The notes under the pieces are model-generated. The model did not search any database. It was not told where the DNA came from and saw only the letters and a program-made list of their open reading frames with translations. The translations under genes were made by a program, and so were the position numbers. A stretch of 6,383 nucleotides of DNA from Anaerotignum sp. (lineage in GTDB: Bacteria; Bacillota; Clostridia; Lachnospirales; Anaerotignaceae): positions 1-6,383 of the forward strand of contig JAFZDV010000114.1 in NCBI GenBank assembly GCA_017560955.1, in the 5' to 3' direction. The first letter of the stretch is position 1. Each line of letters opens with the position of its first letter. This document shows, piece after piece, positions 4,904 through 6,383 of this stretch.

Positions 4904-6268
4904 ATGAAAAATCTGAAAGCGATTATTCTGGCAGCCGGCGAAGGCTCCCGTATGAAATCCAAAAAACCTAAAGTACTCCATGAAATTCTCAATAAATCCA
5001 TGGTGGACTATGTGATCGAAACTGCAAAAGGCTGCGGCGCAGGAGAAGTTTGTGTTGTGGTTGGCCATAAAGCAGAAATGGTAAAAGAAGGCATCAAGTC
5101 CGAAGGTGTTTCCTTTGCTCTGCAGGCAGAACAGAAGGGTACAGGCCATGCAGTTATGATGGCTGGCGACTTCATCGATGAAAACAGCGATATGATGATC
5201 CTGTACGGTGATACTCCCCTGATTACAGGCGAAACACTGGCAAAACTGGTGGAAGTACACAGAGAAGAAGGCCACGGTGTAACTGTTGTTTCTTCTAAAG
5301 TAGAAGATCCCACAGGCTATGGCAGAATCATGAGAAATGATGCAGGTTCTTTCCAGCGTATTGTGGAACACAAAGATGCTTCCGAAACAGAAAGACTGGT
5401 AAACGAAATCAACACAGGTATCTATATTTTCAATGGTAAAGACCTGAAAGACTCTCTGGGCAAACTGAATAACAACAATGCACAGGGCGAATATTATCTG
5501 ACAGACTGTCTGGAACTGATCCTGAACACAGGCAAAAAAGTAGAAGCTGTTGTAGCGAAAGATGCAGATGAATTCTTCGGCGTAAACAGCCGTGTACAGC
5601 TGGCAGAAGCAGCACAGATCATGAAAAACCGCATCAACCGCAAACACATGGAAAACGGTGTTACAATTGTTGATCCTGCAAACACATACATCGGCAGCGA
5701 TGTTGTGATCGGCAGAGATACAGTGATCCTGCCCGGTTGTGTGATCGAAGGCAATACAATCATTGGTGAAGACTGTGAAGTTGGTCCCAACTCCAGACTG
5801 ACAGACATGAAACTGGGTGACGGCGTAACATTCCAGACATCCACAGGCATCGAATCTGAAATCGGCAACGAAACAACAGTAGGTCCCTTTGCGTATATCC
5901 GCCCTAACTGTCATATTGGCGACAAAGTAAAAGTAGGCGACTTTGTTGAAGTGAAAAACTCCAACATCGGCAATGGTACAAAAATTCCTCATCTGGCTTA
6001 CATCGGTGACACAGATGCAGGTGAAAAGATCAACTTCGGCTGCGGCAGCATCATGGTAAACTATGATGGTAAGAAAAAACACCGCACAGTAGTAGAAGAC
6101 GGCGTATTCGTTGGCTGCAACGCAAACCTGGTTGCACCCGTAACTGTGAAGAAAGGTTCTTACATCGCAGCAGGCTCTACCATCACAAAAGATGTGCCCG
6201 AAGAAGTGCTGGCTGTGGCAAGAGCAAGACAGACAGTGATCGAAGGCTGGATCGAAAAGAGAAAATAA
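4904..6268 (+). CDS. glmU: GlmU, bifunctional GlcN-1-P acetyltransferase / GlcNAc-1-P uridylyltransferase
   Basis: GlmU performs the last two steps to UDP-GlcNAc, precursor of peptidoglycan and other wall polymers: acetyl-CoA-dependent acetylation of glucosamine-1-phosphate, then UMP transfer from UTP. The 454-residue product is full length. The N-terminal uridylyltransferase domain (about 1-230) shows LAAGEGSRMKSKKPKVLHEI (9-28), QAEQKGTGHAV (74-84), YGDTPLI (101-107, with D103 in the metal-binding position), GYGRI (138-142), EHKDA (155-159), EINTGIY (168-174) and GVNSRVQLAEA (226-236). After a linker helix, hexapeptide repeats from about 252 build the left-handed beta-helix acetyltransferase. 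IPHLAYIGD (361-369) places H363 at the catalytic His, also residue 363 in E. coli, followed by NYDGKKKHRT (386-395). No key residue is missing. It is preceded by its own promoter candidate. In many Clostridia glmU follows spoVG; here glgD occupies that side. Confidence 0.97.
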   Translation: MKNLKAIILAAGEGSRMKSKKPKVLHEILNKSMVDYVIETAKGCGAGEVCVVVGHKAEMVKEGIKSEGVSFALQAEQKGTGHAVMMAGDFIDENSDMMILYGDTPLITGETLAKLVEVHREEGHGVTVVSSKVEDPTGYGRIMRNDAGSFQRIVEHKDASETERLVNEINTGIYIFNGKDLKDSLGKLNNNNAQGEYYLTDCLELILNTGKKVEAVVAKDADEFFGVNSRVQLAEAAQIMKNRINRKHMENGVTIVDPANTYIGSDVVIGRDTVILPGCVIEGNTIIGEDCEVGPNSRLTDMKLGDGVTFQTSTGIESEIGNETTVGPFAYIRPNCHIGDKVKVGDFVEVKNSNIGNGTKIPHLAYIGDTDAGEKINFGCGSIMVNYDGKKKHRTVVEDGVFVGCNANLVAPVTVKKGSYIAAGSTITKDVPEEVLAVARARQTVIEGWIEKRK

Positions 6269-6274
6269 TGACGA

Positions 6275-6308
6275 AACTGAAAAAATTGTCGAAATTCAGT
6301 TGAATTTC
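6275..6308 (+). other. Overlapping dyads after glmU (weak terminator or operator)
   Basis: Two mutually exclusive pairings share the bases 6295-6301. AACTGAA (6275-6281) pairs with TTCAGTT (6295-6301) around a 13-nt loop and is followed by a T-rich but broken tract, so it would be at best a weak terminator. GAAATTCA (6291-6298) and TGAATTTC (6301-6308) form an 18-bp near-palindrome with a 2-bp centre that looks like an operator. It lies just upstream of the promoter-like elements of the next gene. Neither reading is secure. Confidence 0.35.
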
Positions 6309-6319
6309 CTTGATTTTCA

Positions 6320-6348
6320 TTGTAACATAATATTGTATGGGCTTATAT
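6320..6348 (+). promoter_or_regulatory. Candidate promoter for the gene beyond the right edge
   Basis: TTGTAA (6320-6325) and TTATAT (6343-6348) are spaced by 17 bp. Other combinations in this A/T-rich stretch are possible, such as TTGATT (6310-6315) with TTGTAT (6333-6338), also 17 bp, so the exact boxes are uncertain. Confidence 0.35.
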
Positions 6349-6368
6349 TACCTAAAAGATATATTTAT

Positions 6369-6374
6369 AGGGGG
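6369..6374 (+). promoter_or_regulatory. Ribosome binding site for a gene starting beyond the window
   Basis: AGGGGG ends 9 nt before the window edge, so a start codon is expected at or just after base 6384. No codon of that gene is visible. The usual clostridial order would make it prs (ribose-phosphate pyrophosphokinase), but that is only a guess. Confidence 0.55.
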
Positions 6375-6383
6375 ACAGACTTA

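Noticed and set aside
4814..6082. 422-codon minus-strand frame opposite glmU
   Set aside because: Same register effect as above; GlmU motifs on the plus strand fully account for the region.

Overview
This window reads as chromosomal housekeeping DNA from a Gram-positive anaerobe, most likely a member of the Bacillota, class Clostridia. The evidence is the tandem glgC-glgD pair (GlgD is a Bacillota-type subunit), strong GGAGG-type ribosome binding sites, compact rho-independent terminators and sigma-A-like promoters. Lachnospirales-like is my best guess at finer rank, from the feel of the GlgC and MurC sequences only; no marker here fixes the family. Codon choice is consistent across the genes (CTG for Leu, ACA for Thr, GAA for Glu), with no sign of recent transfer, mobile elements, CRISPR, tRNA or rRNA.

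Layout. Bases 1-582 (+) hold the 3' part of rlmH (23S rRNA methyltransferase, cut by the window edge) and, 14 bp later, an unrecognised 67-residue single-pass membrane protein. A two-way terminator (589-613) separates them from murC, which runs on the minus strand (627-1997). A 341-bp gap (1998-2338) carries back-to-back promoters for murC (-) and glgC (+). glgC (2339-3610) and glgD (3614-4732) form a tightly coupled pair ending in a strong terminator (4744-4773). glmU (4904-6268) follows with its own promoter and ribosome binding site. The final 115 bp hold an 18-bp dyad, promoter-like elements and a ribosome binding site for a gene that would start just past the right edge; prs is a reasonable guess from common clostridial gene order but cannot be seen.

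How the genes relate. GlgC/GlgD form ADP-glucose from glucose-1-phosphate (first committed step of glycogen synthesis). GlmU forms UDP-GlcNAc, and MurC adds the first amino acid to UDP-MurNAc, so the window sits where hexose phosphates are divided between glycogen storage and peptidoglycan. GlgC, GlgD and GlmU share a nucleotidyltransferase fold and a hexapeptide-repeat (left-handed beta-helix) tail. GlgD has lost residues that are catalytic in GlgC, as expected for a regulatory subunit.

I found no convincing undescribed system. The items worth a second look are small: operator- or hairpin-like dyads next to the glmU ribosome binding site, around the glgC promoter and after glmU; the unknown small membrane protein; and a codon bias that leaves very long antisense open frames.
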